64,000 nucleotides of DNA, taken from contig NZ_FOVK01000003.1 of the NCBI RefSeq assembly GCF_900115135.1, forward strand, positions 62,001 to 126,000. Reading direction: 5' to 3'. The stretch comes from Proteiniclasticum ruminis (GTDB lineage: Bacteria; Bacillota; Clostridia; Clostridiales; Clostridiaceae). A program made the position numbers and the translations under genes. Below are positions 8,311 through 15,800 of this stretch, piece by piece; the first letter of the stretch is position 1, and the number at the start of each line of letters is the position of its first letter. Below the pieces are notes generated by a model that was not told the origin of the DNA, did not search any database, and worked only from the letters and a program-made list of their open reading frames with translations.

Positions 8311-8931
8311 CTATTCTTCCTCACCGATGACCTTGGGCTCAGCGCTGTCTTCTGCAGGTTCTTCTGCATCTTCATCCACTTCTGCCATCTGAGCGGAGAG
8401 AACGACTCCGAGCAGCACATCTTCTTCGGCTTCTACTTCAATTCCTTCAGGGATCGAGAGGGCACTGAGGTGCACTTTATCTTCAAAGTTCAGCCCTGTG
8501 ACGTCGATTTCCAGCTTTTCAGGCAGATCTTCTGCAGGGCCCTTCAGAATCAGTTCCTGCACATTCGGCTGGAACAGAAGTCTTCTGTGGGTCAGGCTTT
8601 CCTCACCGAGTATATGGAGAGGAACGGTCACTGAAATGACTTCTCTTAATGAGATGGCCTGAAAATCAATGTGTTCCGGCAGGAAGGTGGCACCATTTCT
8701 TTGGACTTCCTTCACAATGGCGGTGACAGCTTTTTCAAGACCTTCCAGTTTTACAATAGATGTCTTTGTGTTTTCCTTCAAAAGCTTGTTGGCTTCTGAC
8801 AGACTCATCTCCAAAGGGATGGAGTCCTTGAATTCTCTTCCATAGACAACACCTGGGACGATCCCATCTCTTCTGAGTTTTTTGGCTTTTACACCACTTC
8901 GATTTGATACTTGATATACTGTATTACTCAT
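8311..8931 (-). CDS. rplY: 50S ribosomal protein L25 / general stress protein Ctc
   Basis: A 206-residue, two-domain L25 (TL5/CTC type): an N-terminal 5S rRNA-binding domain of about 95 residues with GIVPGVVYG near residue 26, and a C-terminal beta domain ending in a long acidic tail (DEDAEEPAEDSAE). It binds 5S rRNA in the large subunit; in Bacillus the homologue is induced by stress. The ATG at 8931 is preferred over a GTG two codons upstream because GAGGAG lies nine bases before it. The protein is transcribed alone, divergently from the ATP-cone gene across 270 bases. Confidence 0.95.
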   Translation of the reverse strand: MSNTVYQVSNRSGVKAKKLRRDGIVPGVVYGREFKDSIPLEMSLSEANKLLKENTKTSIVKLEGLEKAVTAIVKEVQRNGATFLPEHIDFQAISLREVISVTVPLHILGEESLTHRRLLFQPNVQELILKGPAEDLPEKLEIDVTGLNFEDKVHLSALSIPEGIEVEAEEDVLLGVVLSAQMAEVDEDAEEPAEDSAEPKVIGEEE

Positions 8932-9162
8932 AATCACTCACTCCTCATACAAACGTATATCCGACATCCGACAACTATTATTATACATCACACTGGAGAA
9001 TAAATGGCGGAATAAACAGATTATTTAAAGTATATTATCTAAGGGTTTATAGTTTGCTTAGAATGTTTAAGACAGGTTCATAATCTCATGGGCCATAAAG
9101 AGGATCTTCCGGTTTTTCCGGGTAAAAATCCTGTAGAACCTTATAATTTTCAAGGATTATAG

Positions 9163-9168
9163 TATAAT
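9163..9168 (+). promoter_or_regulatory. Probable -10 box of the ATP-cone gene
   Basis: TATAAT 33 bases before the start. The -35 region is not clear. A second TATAAT on the opposite strand near 8980 may serve rplY. Confidence 0.45.
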
Positions 9169-9201
9169 AAAGGCAAGAATATAATAAAAGGTGGGAGTAT
9201 C

Positions 9202-9498
9202 ATGCTGAAAGTGGTAAAAAGAGACGGCAGAATTATTGATTTTGATCTGGAACGCATCAAAGTGTCTGTGGCCAACAGCGCCAGAGATTCGGAAATCCAG
9301 GTGACCGAGAAGGAGCTGGATCTCATCTCCCATCAGGTGGAGAAAACCATCCGTAAGGTCCGAGGGGAAGAAGGCATTACATCAACCTATGAAATCCGAG
9401 GTGTCGTGGTCCGCGTTCTGAAGGAAATGGGCTATAAGAATATCGCCAAGGATTTCTATGAAGGGGAAAAAATCAGAAAGAAGGAAGACTCAAAATAA
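9202..9498 (+). CDS. Stand-alone ATP-cone domain protein
   Basis: A 98-residue protein that is almost only an ATP-cone domain: VVKRDGRIIDFDLERIKVSV at the start, then the helical part and RVLKEMGYKNIAKDF at the end. In NrdR and ribonucleotide reductases this domain binds ATP or dATP to set activity (family knowledge). Here there is no zinc ribbon and no reductase domain. It is followed at 47 bases by rapZ, which also binds nucleotides, so the two may be cotranscribed. A regulatory role in nucleotide sensing is plausible but unproven. Confidence 0.85.
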   Translation: MLKVVKRDGRIIDFDLERIKVSVANSARDSEIQVTEKELDLISHQVEKTIRKVRGEEGITSTYEIRGVVVRVLKEMGYKNIAKDFYEGEKIRKKEDSK

Positions 9499-9545
9499 CA
9501 AGGGTCAACGACATCGATATGTAAAACAGAAACAGGGGGTGCGTC

Positions 9546-10406
9546 ATGGAGCTTGTCATCGTCACAGGAATGTCCGGCGCTGGAAAATCAGTTGCGGTGA
9601 ATGCTATGGAGGATCTGGGTTTTTTCTGTGTGGATAATCTGCCGCCACAGTTCCTATTGCAGTTTGCGCAGCTCAGTATCGGCACAAAAGGAAAAAATGA
9701 CAGAATTGCGCTGGTGGTGGATGCCAGAAGCAAAAATGTCTTCACCAGTCTCAACGAGGAGATCAATCTTCTGGATGAGAATAAAATCCGCTATAAGCTC
9801 TTATTTTTGGATGCATCCGATGAGGTGCTCCTGAACCGGTATAAGGAAACCAGAAGGAAGCATCCGCTGATGGATAGTGAGCTGACCTCTCTGGAAAAAG
9901 CCATTGATCTGGAGCGGACTTCCTTTGAAACCATCCGAAGCCGTGCAGACTATATCTTGGATACCACCTTTCTTTCCAGCCAGAAGCTGAAGAAGGAAGT
10001 GAATAATCTCTTTTCTGTGGAAGGGAATCACAGAATGCAGATCAAAACGGTGTCTTTCGGATACAAATACGGAATTCCCAACGACGCGGATCTTGTTTTT
10101 GATCTGCGGTATCTGCCAAATCCCTACTATGTTCCAGAGCTTCGGGAGAAGACAGGACTACAGGATGAGGTGTTTCATTATGTCATGGAGACAGAACAGG
10201 CAGAGAGTCTGTTTCTGAAACTCATTGATCTCATTGAGTACCTGATTCCTCTCTATACAGAAGAGGGCAAGAGCCAGCTGGTCATTGCGTATGGGTGCAC
10301 CGGCGGTAAGCACCGCTCTGTATCCTTTGCCAGAAGGACTGCAGAGTATCTCAAAGAAAAAGGATTCCCAGCAGTGACCCAGCATCGTGATATTGAAAGG
10401 GTCTAG
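9546..10406 (+). CDS. rapZ: RapZ/YvcJ family P-loop protein
   Basis: A 286-residue GTP/ATP-binding protein. Walker A is GMSGAGKS at residues 8-15, followed by the family-typical VNAMEDLGFFCVDNLPP; the C-terminal domain has GCTGGKHRSV near residue 252, the motif that in E. coli RapZ binds the amino-sugar signal. In E. coli RapZ is an RNase adaptor for glmS control, in Bacillus YvcJ affects competence. In many Firmicutes the gene sits with yvcK and whiA; here those neighbours are absent and an amidase lipoprotein follows after 23 bases. Confidence 0.95.
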   Translation: MELVIVTGMSGAGKSVAVNAMEDLGFFCVDNLPPQFLLQFAQLSIGTKGKNDRIALVVDARSKNVFTSLNEEINLLDENKIRYKLLFLDASDEVLLNRYKETRRKHPLMDSELTSLEKAIDLERTSFETIRSRADYILDTTFLSSQKLKKEVNNLFSVEGNHRMQIKTVSFGYKYGIPNDADLVFDLRYLPNPYYVPELREKTGLQDEVFHYVMETEQAESLFLKLIDLIEYLIPLYTEEGKSQLVIAYGCTGGKHRSVSFARRTAEYLKEKGFPAVTQHRDIERV

Positions 10407-10429
10407 AAGGGGTGAAAGGAAACATTGTC

Positions 10430-11593
10430 ATGAAAAGAAAACAAAGGATTTTCCTCATGGTCTTACTCCTGTCCCTCAGTGTGCTCTTTACTGGATGCAA
10501 ATCCAGCAGCAGAGAGGCATTCAACACAAAAATGAAAGAAGGAGAAGTGCTCCTTCAGGCGGAGAAGTATGGGGAAGCGGTAGAGTTTTTTGAGGCTCTA
10601 TATAAGGAAAACAGTGACAGCATCACCCTCATGGAGAAGCTGGAGTATGCCATTACTCTGGAGGCGTCTAGAAATGCACTGAAAAAAGCGGAAGCCTACC
10701 TTGAGGAGGAAAACTACCAGGAGGTGCTGAAATCTCTGGAAGGGGTCCATCAGGAGGATGAAAAAGGTGTGCTCCTGAAAGAGGCTCTTCTGGAGGATAT
10801 GAAAAAGGAGTTTCTCTCCAAAGGAAAAACGCTTCTGGAAAAAGAGGCCTTTGATGAGGCCCTGGCTCTTCTGAAAGAATATGAAAGGCTAAGAGGGGAA
10901 GATTCTGACATTCTGGTCCTTCATGAAACCATTCTGGAAGAGAAGAACAAACCGGAAGAACCCAAGAAGCTGATTGTCCTCAATGCGGGGCACCAGAAGG
11001 TGCAGGATAAGAATCAGGAGCCTTTGGGTCCTGGCAGCAGTGAGACCAAAAACCGTGTAACCTCTGGAACCAGAGGTGTGGCCACGGGTATTTACGAGTA
11101 TGAGCTGAATCTTCTCATGGCAGAGAAACTGGAAAAGAGACTGCTGGAGGAAGGATTCCTGGTGAAAATGGTCCGTTCATCCCATGAGGTTTCCATCAGC
11201 AACAAGGAACGGGCAGAAATGGCCAACGCCTGGGGAGCAGATCTTTATATCTCCATCCATGCCAATGGAAGTGAGAACAGCAGGAAGCAGGGAATTCTCA
11301 CCATCTATCCATCCAAGGACAACCCATTTGTTTCTCATCTTAGTGACGAAAGCCGAAGGCTTTCAGAGCTTCTTCATGATGCCATGGTAGAGAAGACAGG
11401 AGCGAATCCTGTGGGTGCAGTGCCCATGGACCATATGGCCAGTCTCAACTGGTCAAAATCCCCTGCCACCATCATTGAAATGGGATATATGTCCAACCGC
11501 GAGGAGGATGTGCTTCTTTCCGAGGAAGCCTATCAGGCAAAACTTGTGGAAGGTATGGTAGAAGGGATCAAAGCGTATTTTTCTTTTGAATAG
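10430..11593 (+). CDS. Lipoprotein N-acetylmuramoyl-L-alanine amidase with TPR-like N-terminal part
   Basis: A 387-residue surface lipoprotein. The signal sequence ends in the lipobox LFTGC (Cys about 23). Residues 30-175 are helical and acidic and resemble tetratricopeptide repeats. The C-terminal 205 residues are an Amidase_3 domain: zinc ligands in NAGHQ, YEYEL and SIHANG and the catalytic Glu in IIEMGYMSN. It would cleave the lactyl-L-Ala bond of peptidoglycan outside the membrane. The ATG has AAAGGA nine bases upstream; a GTG 18 bases earlier lacks a site. It is the last gene of the ATP-cone/rapZ group. Confidence 0.92.
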   Translation: MKRKQRIFLMVLLLSLSVLFTGCKSSSREAFNTKMKEGEVLLQAEKYGEAVEFFEALYKENSDSITLMEKLEYAITLEASRNALKKAEAYLEEENYQEVLKSLEGVHQEDEKGVLLKEALLEDMKKEFLSKGKTLLEKEAFDEALALLKEYERLRGEDSDILVLHETILEEKNKPEEPKKLIVLNAGHQKVQDKNQEPLGPGSSETKNRVTSGTRGVATGIYEYELNLLMAEKLEKRLLEEGFLVKMVRSSHEVSISNKERAEMANAWGADLYISIHANGSENSRKQGILTIYPSKDNPFVSHLSDESRRLSELLHDAMVEKTGANPVGAVPMDHMASLNWSKSPATIIEMGYMSNREEDVLLSEEAYQAKLVEGMVEGIKAYFSFE

Positions 11594-11611
11594 TCCTAGC
11601 TAGAATTGTGA

Positions 11612-11648
11612 ACAGTACCAAGCCTTATGCCGGCAGGTGCTGTTTTTC
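11612..11648 (+). terminator. Terminator after the amidase
   Basis: ACAGTACC (11612-11619) pairs, with one G-T, with GGTGCTGT (11636-11643), followed by TTTTT. Confidence 0.7.
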
Positions 11649-11670
11649 TTTTTTTTGAGCGAAAAGGATG

Positions 11671-11676
11671 TATAAT
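11671..11676 (+). promoter_or_regulatory. Probable -10 box of the radical SAM gene
   Basis: TATAAT, 50 bases before the start codon; the -35 box is not evident in the T-rich stretch upstream. Confidence 0.45.
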
Positions 11677-11725
11677 TTTAAGTAGATGTTTGTTTCAGAT
11701 AGAAAGAAGAAAGACATGGTGCAGA

Positions 11726-12703
11726 ATGAAAACTTGGGAAAACAAAAGATATCACAGCCTGAACGCCTTCTTAAGGGAGAAGTTTCAGGATAAAGTATAT
11801 AAAATCAGTCTGGATGCAGGATTCTCCTGCCCAAACCGTGATGGAACCATCCATGGCACAGGGTGCATTTTCTGCAGCGAGCGGGGGTCCGGTGATTTTG
11901 CCGGGGACAGAAATTTCAGCATCACAAGGCAGTTTGAGGATATCCGCTGCATGATGGAGAAAAAATGGCACAGCGGAAAGTATATCGCCTATTTTCAGGC
12001 TTATACCAATACCTATGCAGAGCCGGAAGTGCTTCGGGAGAAATACCGGGAAGCCATCAGCAAGGAAGGGGTGGTGGCGCTTTCCATTGCCACAAGACCA
12101 GACTGTCTGGGAGAACCTGTGCTGGAAGTGCTGGAGGAATTCCGGGATGAAGTCTACACCTTTGTGGAACTGGGGCTTCAGACGGTATCGGATGAGACGG
12201 GCAGAAAAATCAACCGAGGGTATGATCTGCCGGTGTTTGAGGAGGCTCTGTCGAAGCTGAGAAGTAGTGGCATAGATGTGGTGGTCCACGTGATTTTTGG
12301 GCTTCCCGGTGAGAGCCTCGAAGATATGAAAGAAACGGTGCGCTATCTGGCTGCAAAGGATATACAAGGGGTGAAGTTCCATCTTCTTCATCTCATGAAG
12401 GATACCCCCATGGTGCACCTTTATGAACGGGGAAAGCTTACGTTTCTCTCCATGGAAGAGTACGTATCCCTGGTGGCGGAGTCCATTGCCATGCTTCCGG
12501 AGTCTGTGGTGATTCACAGGACCACTGGAGATGCGCCCAGAGATCTTCTCATTGGACCTCTGTGGTCCTTGAAGAAATGGGAAGTGCTCAATGCCATTGA
12601 CCAGTACTTTGTGGACCATGATCTCTATCAGGGGAAAAACTATAGAAAAAAAGAAACAAAAGAAGCAGAAATGCTTGGAACAGGAGAAAAGAATGAAGAT
12701 TGA
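11726..12703 (+). CDS. TIGR01212/YtqA-type radical SAM protein
   Basis: A 325-residue radical SAM enzyme. The cluster motif is the spread form CPNRDGTIHGTGCIFC near residues 32-47, where the first Cys is far from the last two; this is characteristic of the YtqA family. A glycine-rich GLPGE segment and the motif GLQT follow. The reaction is not known. The start MKTWENKRYHSLN fits the family, although the ribosome binding site is weak. The gene overlaps the next one (comB-like) by 11 bases, indicating one transcript. Confidence 0.88.
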   Translation: MKTWENKRYHSLNAFLREKFQDKVYKISLDAGFSCPNRDGTIHGTGCIFCSERGSGDFAGDRNFSITRQFEDIRCMMEKKWHSGKYIAYFQAYTNTYAEPEVLREKYREAISKEGVVALSIATRPDCLGEPVLEVLEEFRDEVYTFVELGLQTVSDETGRKINRGYDLPVFEEALSKLRSSGIDVVVHVIFGLPGESLEDMKETVRYLAAKDIQGVKFHLLHLMKDTPMVHLYERGKLTFLSMEEYVSLVAESIAMLPESVVIHRTTGDAPRDLLIGPLWSLKKWEVLNAIDQYFVDHDLYQGKNYRKKETKEAEMLGTGEKNED

Positions 12704-13412
12704 TGTGATTCTGACGGGAAAAGAAGTCAGCCCAGAACAGGTGAAAGGTACTGCTGTAGTGGTGGTGGATGTCTTGAGAGCCACCTCTGTGATCATCACG
12801 GCGCTGAAAAATGGTGCAAAAAGCGTGGTTCCTGTCCAGTCTGTGGAGGAGGCTCTTCTCACAAAGAAAAAACTGGAGCAGGTGGTTCTGGGCGGTGAAA
12901 GAAAGGCCCAGAAGATTGAAGGGTTTGATCTGTCTAACTCCCCTCTGGAATATACCCATACGGCCATCCATGATAAGAATGTGATTCTGACCACCACCAA
13001 TGGGACTCTGGCCATCACCAGAAGCAGTGCGGCCAAAAGAGTGCTCATCGGAGCTCTTCTGAATGCTACAGCTGTGGCAAAGGAAGCTGTAAGGGAGGAC
13101 ACGGACATCATCGTGGTGAACTCCGGAACCAACGGACAGTTCAGTATGGACGATTTCATCACCACAGGAGCGCTGATCCATGAGATGCTGAAGGAGAAGC
13201 CCTATGAGCTGACAGATATTGCCAGGACCTCACTTTTCATCTATGAAAGTCATCCGGACCTAATCAGTTATGTGAAAGAGGCGAAGCATTATAAAGTGCT
13301 CGAGAATCTTCAGCTTGAAGAGGATCTTGCCTACTGCTTCCAGAAAGACCTTCTGGAAGTGGTGCCCGAATATAAAAATGGTGTCATCCGTCTCAGTGAG
13401 AATGTTGTGTAG
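12693..13412 (+). CDS. comB: ComB family 2-phosphosulfolactate phosphatase-like protein
   Basis: A 239-residue cytoplasmic protein matching the ComB family from end to end: VVVVDVLRATSVI near residue 20, FDLSNSPLEYT, TTTNGT and VNSGTNGQFSMDD. In methanogens ComB removes phosphate from 2-phosphosulfolactate in coenzyme M synthesis; in bacteria it is found with sulfolactate metabolism or alone. No ComA-like gene is seen in the window. The ATG has an AGGAG site and overlaps the radical SAM gene by 11 bases. Whether it makes sulfolactate here is unknown. Confidence 0.85.
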   Translation: MKIDVILTGKEVSPEQVKGTAVVVVDVLRATSVIITALKNGAKSVVPVQSVEEALLTKKKLEQVVLGGERKAQKIEGFDLSNSPLEYTHTAIHDKNVILTTTNGTLAITRSSAAKRVLIGALLNATAVAKEAVREDTDIIVVNSGTNGQFSMDDFITTGALIHEMLKEKPYELTDIARTSLFIYESHPDLISYVKEAKHYKVLENLQLEEDLAYCFQKDLLEVVPEYKNGVIRLSENVV

Positions 13413-13438
13413 TATGGAATCATGTTAAGGAGGAGCCT

Positions 13439-14539
13439 ATGTTTTTTAAGCGTCTCTACGAACCTCAAAACCTGCCGCTTTATAGACAAAAAACCTATAG
13501 AAAAGCGGTACGTGCGGTGATCATGAAAAATGGCAAGCTTCTGATGCTTCAGACTAAAAATGGAGACTATAAGTTTCCGGGTGGTGGAGTCAAGAAAGAG
13601 GAAGAAGATACAGAGGCACTTCGACGAGAAGTGATGGAAGAGACTGGATTCAGACTCTTTCAAGTAGGAACGTATCTGGGGAAAGTGCTGGAACGGAAGA
13701 AAGATGAATTTTTGGATGATACCACCTTTGAGATGGAATCTTATTATTTTCTCTGCAGCATATCCGGAGAGCAAGGCGTCCAAGCACTGGAAGGGTATGA
13801 GCTGGATCTTCAGTTCACTCCCGTTTGGGTATCCCTGGAGGAGGCCATTTCAAGCAATGAAAAAGTGCTTCAGAAAGGCGAAGACCTTCATTTCCGGTGG
13901 ATTGAGAGAGAGACAGATATTTTGAAGGAGCTGAGAAGTTTGAACAATACAGAAAACAAGGTCACGACGGTATACTTTGTCAGGCATGCAGAGCCTGTGC
14001 ATGGTCATAAAGAAGACCGGACAAGACCTCTGACCCTAGAAGGTCACGAAGATGCTAAGAAAGTCACAGAATTTTTCAAAGAAAAAGAAGTGCATGCCTA
14101 CTATTCCAGTCCGTATCTTCGGAGTAAAGACACCATCCGAGGCAGCGCAGAGGAAAAGGGGATGGGGATAGAGGAGCACTTCGGACTGAGAGAGCGGGAA
14201 AACGGGAAAAGTGAGAACACCAAAGAGATGATCAGGAAGCGCTGGGAAGATTTCCATTTCCATGAGGAAGAAGGAGAGTCTCTTGCCATGGTTCAGAAAA
14301 GAAACCTGGAAGCTTTAACTGAAATTCTCCAAAAAGCATCAGGGAGAACCGTGGTTGTGGGCACCCATGGCACGGCGTTAAGTATGATTCTCAATCACTA
14401 CAATCCAGCCTTCCAGGTGGAGGATTTTTTCAGAATCATCGATTTTATGCCCTATATTGTGAAGCTTACTTTTCAGGGAGACAAACTTATGAATTTCAGT
14501 GAAGAGTTCTATCTTCAAAAAACCTATAAACGGTTCTAA
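13439..14539 (+). CDS. NUDIX hydrolase-histidine phosphatase fusion
   Basis: A 366-residue two-domain protein. Residues 15-160 are a NUDIX hydrolase with the box GGGV...REVMEETGF at about 48-70. Residues 178-366 are a histidine phosphatase: RHA with His183, SPYLRS, RERENG and GTHGT supply the catalytic set. Both sets look intact. The order is the same as in mycobacterial MutT1, where the NUDIX domain acts on oxidised or polyphosphate nucleotides and the phosphatase domain is also active. A coupled nucleotide clean-up is a reasonable guess; the substrate is unknown. AAGGAGG sets the start. A bidirectional terminator follows. Confidence 0.88.
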   Translation: MFFKRLYEPQNLPLYRQKTYRKAVRAVIMKNGKLLMLQTKNGDYKFPGGGVKKEEEDTEALRREVMEETGFRLFQVGTYLGKVLERKKDEFLDDTTFEMESYYFLCSISGEQGVQALEGYELDLQFTPVWVSLEEAISSNEKVLQKGEDLHFRWIERETDILKELRSLNNTENKVTTVYFVRHAEPVHGHKEDRTRPLTLEGHEDAKKVTEFFKEKEVHAYYSSPYLRSKDTIRGSAEEKGMGIEEHFGLRERENGKSENTKEMIRKRWEDFHFHEEEGESLAMVQKRNLEALTEILQKASGRTVVVGTHGTALSMILNHYNPAFQVEDFFRIIDFMPYIVKLTFQGDKLMNFSEEFYLQKTYKRF

Positions 14540-14543
14540 AAAA

Positions 14544-14573
14544 AGGATACCTGATTTTTTCAGGTATCCTACA
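14544..14573. terminator. Bidirectional terminator between convergent genes
   Basis: AGGATACCTGA (14544-14554) pairs with TCAGGTATCCT (14560-14570), flanked by A on the left; it serves the fusion gene and the minus-strand SH3-like gene. Confidence 0.8.
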
Positions 14574-14576
14574 TTT

Positions 14577-14933
14577 TTACATAAAAATCGGTTCAAGACT
14601 CTCCAGGGGCAGCCAGCCGGCATTGCCGCTTTTTTCATGAATACAATAAGCCCAGCTGTTGATGAATTTCACAAGCTCCACCACATCTCCTACGGTGACG
14701 GCTAGTTCCTTGGAACAGTAATCTTCCAGAAGTATAGACTCATCTCCAATGTCTTTCAGATACGCTCTTGGAATCCAGCCTTCTGCTAGTGTGTCATGGG
14801 AAAGGCAGTAGACCCAGTTTTTCCAAACAGGATTTCCAATGTACTCTTCCAGGCGGAGAACCCGGTCATCTTTCTTGACTTCAATGAGGTTGGCTTCATT
14901 GATAATATGATTTTTAACCACAAGATGTCTCAT
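14577..14933 (-). CDS. Tandem SH3-like domain protein
   Basis: A 118-residue cytoplasmic protein made of two similar beta-rich units: one ends WVYCLSHDTLAEGWIPRAYL (about residues 40-59), the other WAYCIHEKSGNAGWLPLESL (about residues 94-113). The W-x-Y-C...G-W-(I/L)-P pattern is that of SH3-type ligand-binding domains found in Firmicutes. There is no signal peptide, so a cell-wall role is unlikely; the ligand is unknown. It starts three bases after the upstream gene on the same strand, so the two form an operon. Confidence 0.75.
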   Translation of the reverse strand: MRHLVVKNHIINEANLIEVKKDDRVLRLEEYIGNPVWKNWVYCLSHDTLAEGWIPRAYLKDIGDESILLEDYCSKELAVTVGDVVELVKFINSWAYCIHEKSGNAGWLPLESLEPIFM

Positions 14934-14936
14934 AAA

Positions 14937-15413
14937 TCAGATCCCAAGAGAGAGGACAATGTCTGAGATGACAAGTTCCATCTCTTCCTGTGAGATTTTA
15001 TCGCTGATCTCAAAATAAGGAGTCAGCATGCAGTTTCTGTCAAAAAGCCGGAACAGTTCAATCATGATGGGAGAAGTCTCTGGCTCCACCCGCTGGGTTT
15101 CATCTCCTTGATAGGAAAGCACACCAAGAAAAGTGCTTCCATTTTTAACCCTTTCCATAACCTCATTGACCAGGGGGGCAAGGCTTCTTTTGATGTATTT
15201 TTCATAGTCTTCTTCCACACCTGTATTCCGCTGGATCTGATCCTTCTGGAACAGTGCATACTGCTTTTCCACATTGGGCACAGCCACAAGATTCACAGAT
15301 AAATCCATCAGATCTTTTACCACAGGCAAAGGTCCCATGCCAAATCTTTTCTCAGCGGGGAGCATGCCCTGGTCCAGAATGCTGTGGGTAATGACGAGAA
15401 TTTTATCTTCCAT
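14937..15413 (-). CDS. Unknown cytoplasmic protein, weakly TudS-like
   Basis: A 158-residue protein. The opening ILVITHSILDQ resembles the start of TudS/DUF523-type desulfurases (usually with a Cys where this one has Ser), and the middle has FLGVLSYQGD. The cysteines expected for an iron-sulfur cluster are missing (only one Cys, near residue 138), so it would not be an active desulfurase of that type. This link is tentative. A GGAGGTG site sets the start. It is cotranscribed with the SH3-like gene. Confidence 0.5.
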   Translation of the reverse strand: MEDKILVITHSILDQGMLPAEKRFGMGPLPVVKDLMDLSVNLVAVPNVEKQYALFQKDQIQRNTGVEEDYEKYIKRSLAPLVNEVMERVKNGSTFLGVLSYQGDETQRVEPETSPIMIELFRLFDRNCMLTPYFEISDKISQEEMELVISDIVLSLGI

Positions 15414-15449
15414 TTGAAAACACCTCCGATGTTTGGAAAACTTAGTTTA

Positions 15450-15478
15450 ATTATGCCATTATTCTGAAAAAAACTCAA
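15450..15478 (-). promoter_or_regulatory. Promoter of the TudS-like/SH3-like operon
   Basis: Minus strand: TTGAGT (15478-15473), 17-base spacer, CATAAT (15455-15450). Confidence 0.6.
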
Positions 15479-15539
15479 TGAAGCCAGGATGACAATCCTA
15501 TGAATAATTTCAGAGGTAGTAGTGGCGGACAGAAAAAGT

Positions 15540-15545
15540 TATAAT
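15540..15545 (+). promoter_or_regulatory. Probable -10 box of the BFD-barnase-barstar operon
   Basis: TATAAT, 31 bases before the BFD-like start. No convincing -35 box. Confidence 0.45.
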
Positions 15546-15575
15546 GAAGAAAAACAGGAAATCAGGTGAAAATAG

Positions 15576-15800
15576 ATGGATGATCAAAAACAGGAACAAA
15601 TCATGGACAACATCACCAAGGTCTGCATCTGCAGAGCCATTCCCAGAAGGAAAATCAAGGATGCCATAAGAAAAGGGGCAGATACGGTGATGAAGGTCAG
15701 TGAAGCTACAGGAGCCATGACAGGAGAATGCAGAGGAAGACGATGCGGCCTGAAAATCAAAGGGCTCATTGATGGCTACAAGGAAGGAGACTGGGAGTAA
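15576..15800 (+). CDS. BFD-like [2Fe-2S]-binding protein
   Basis: A 74-residue protein with the Cys pattern of the bacterioferritin-associated ferredoxin-like domain: CIC near residues 17-19 and CRGRRC near residues 49-54 (C-x-C...C-x4-C), with the conserved helix ATGAMTGEC before the second pair. Such domains bind a [2Fe-2S] cluster and often deliver electrons or assemble in larger oxidoreductases. Here it stands alone and its stop overlaps the start of the barnase-like gene (TAATG), so the two are translationally coupled. The functional link to an RNase is not obvious. Confidence 0.85.
   Translation: MDDQKQEQIMDNITKVCICRAIPRRKIKDAIRKGADTVMKVSEATGAMTGECRGRRCGLKIKGLIDGYKEGDWE

Noticed and set aside
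11771-13165. Long minus-strand frame of 464 codons opposite the radical SAM and comB-like genes
   Set aside because: Its translation is compositionally odd and covers two well-supported genes on the plus strand.
14937-15413. Calling the gene an active desulfurase
   Set aside because: The cluster-binding cysteines of TudS are missing, so only a distant resemblance is reported.
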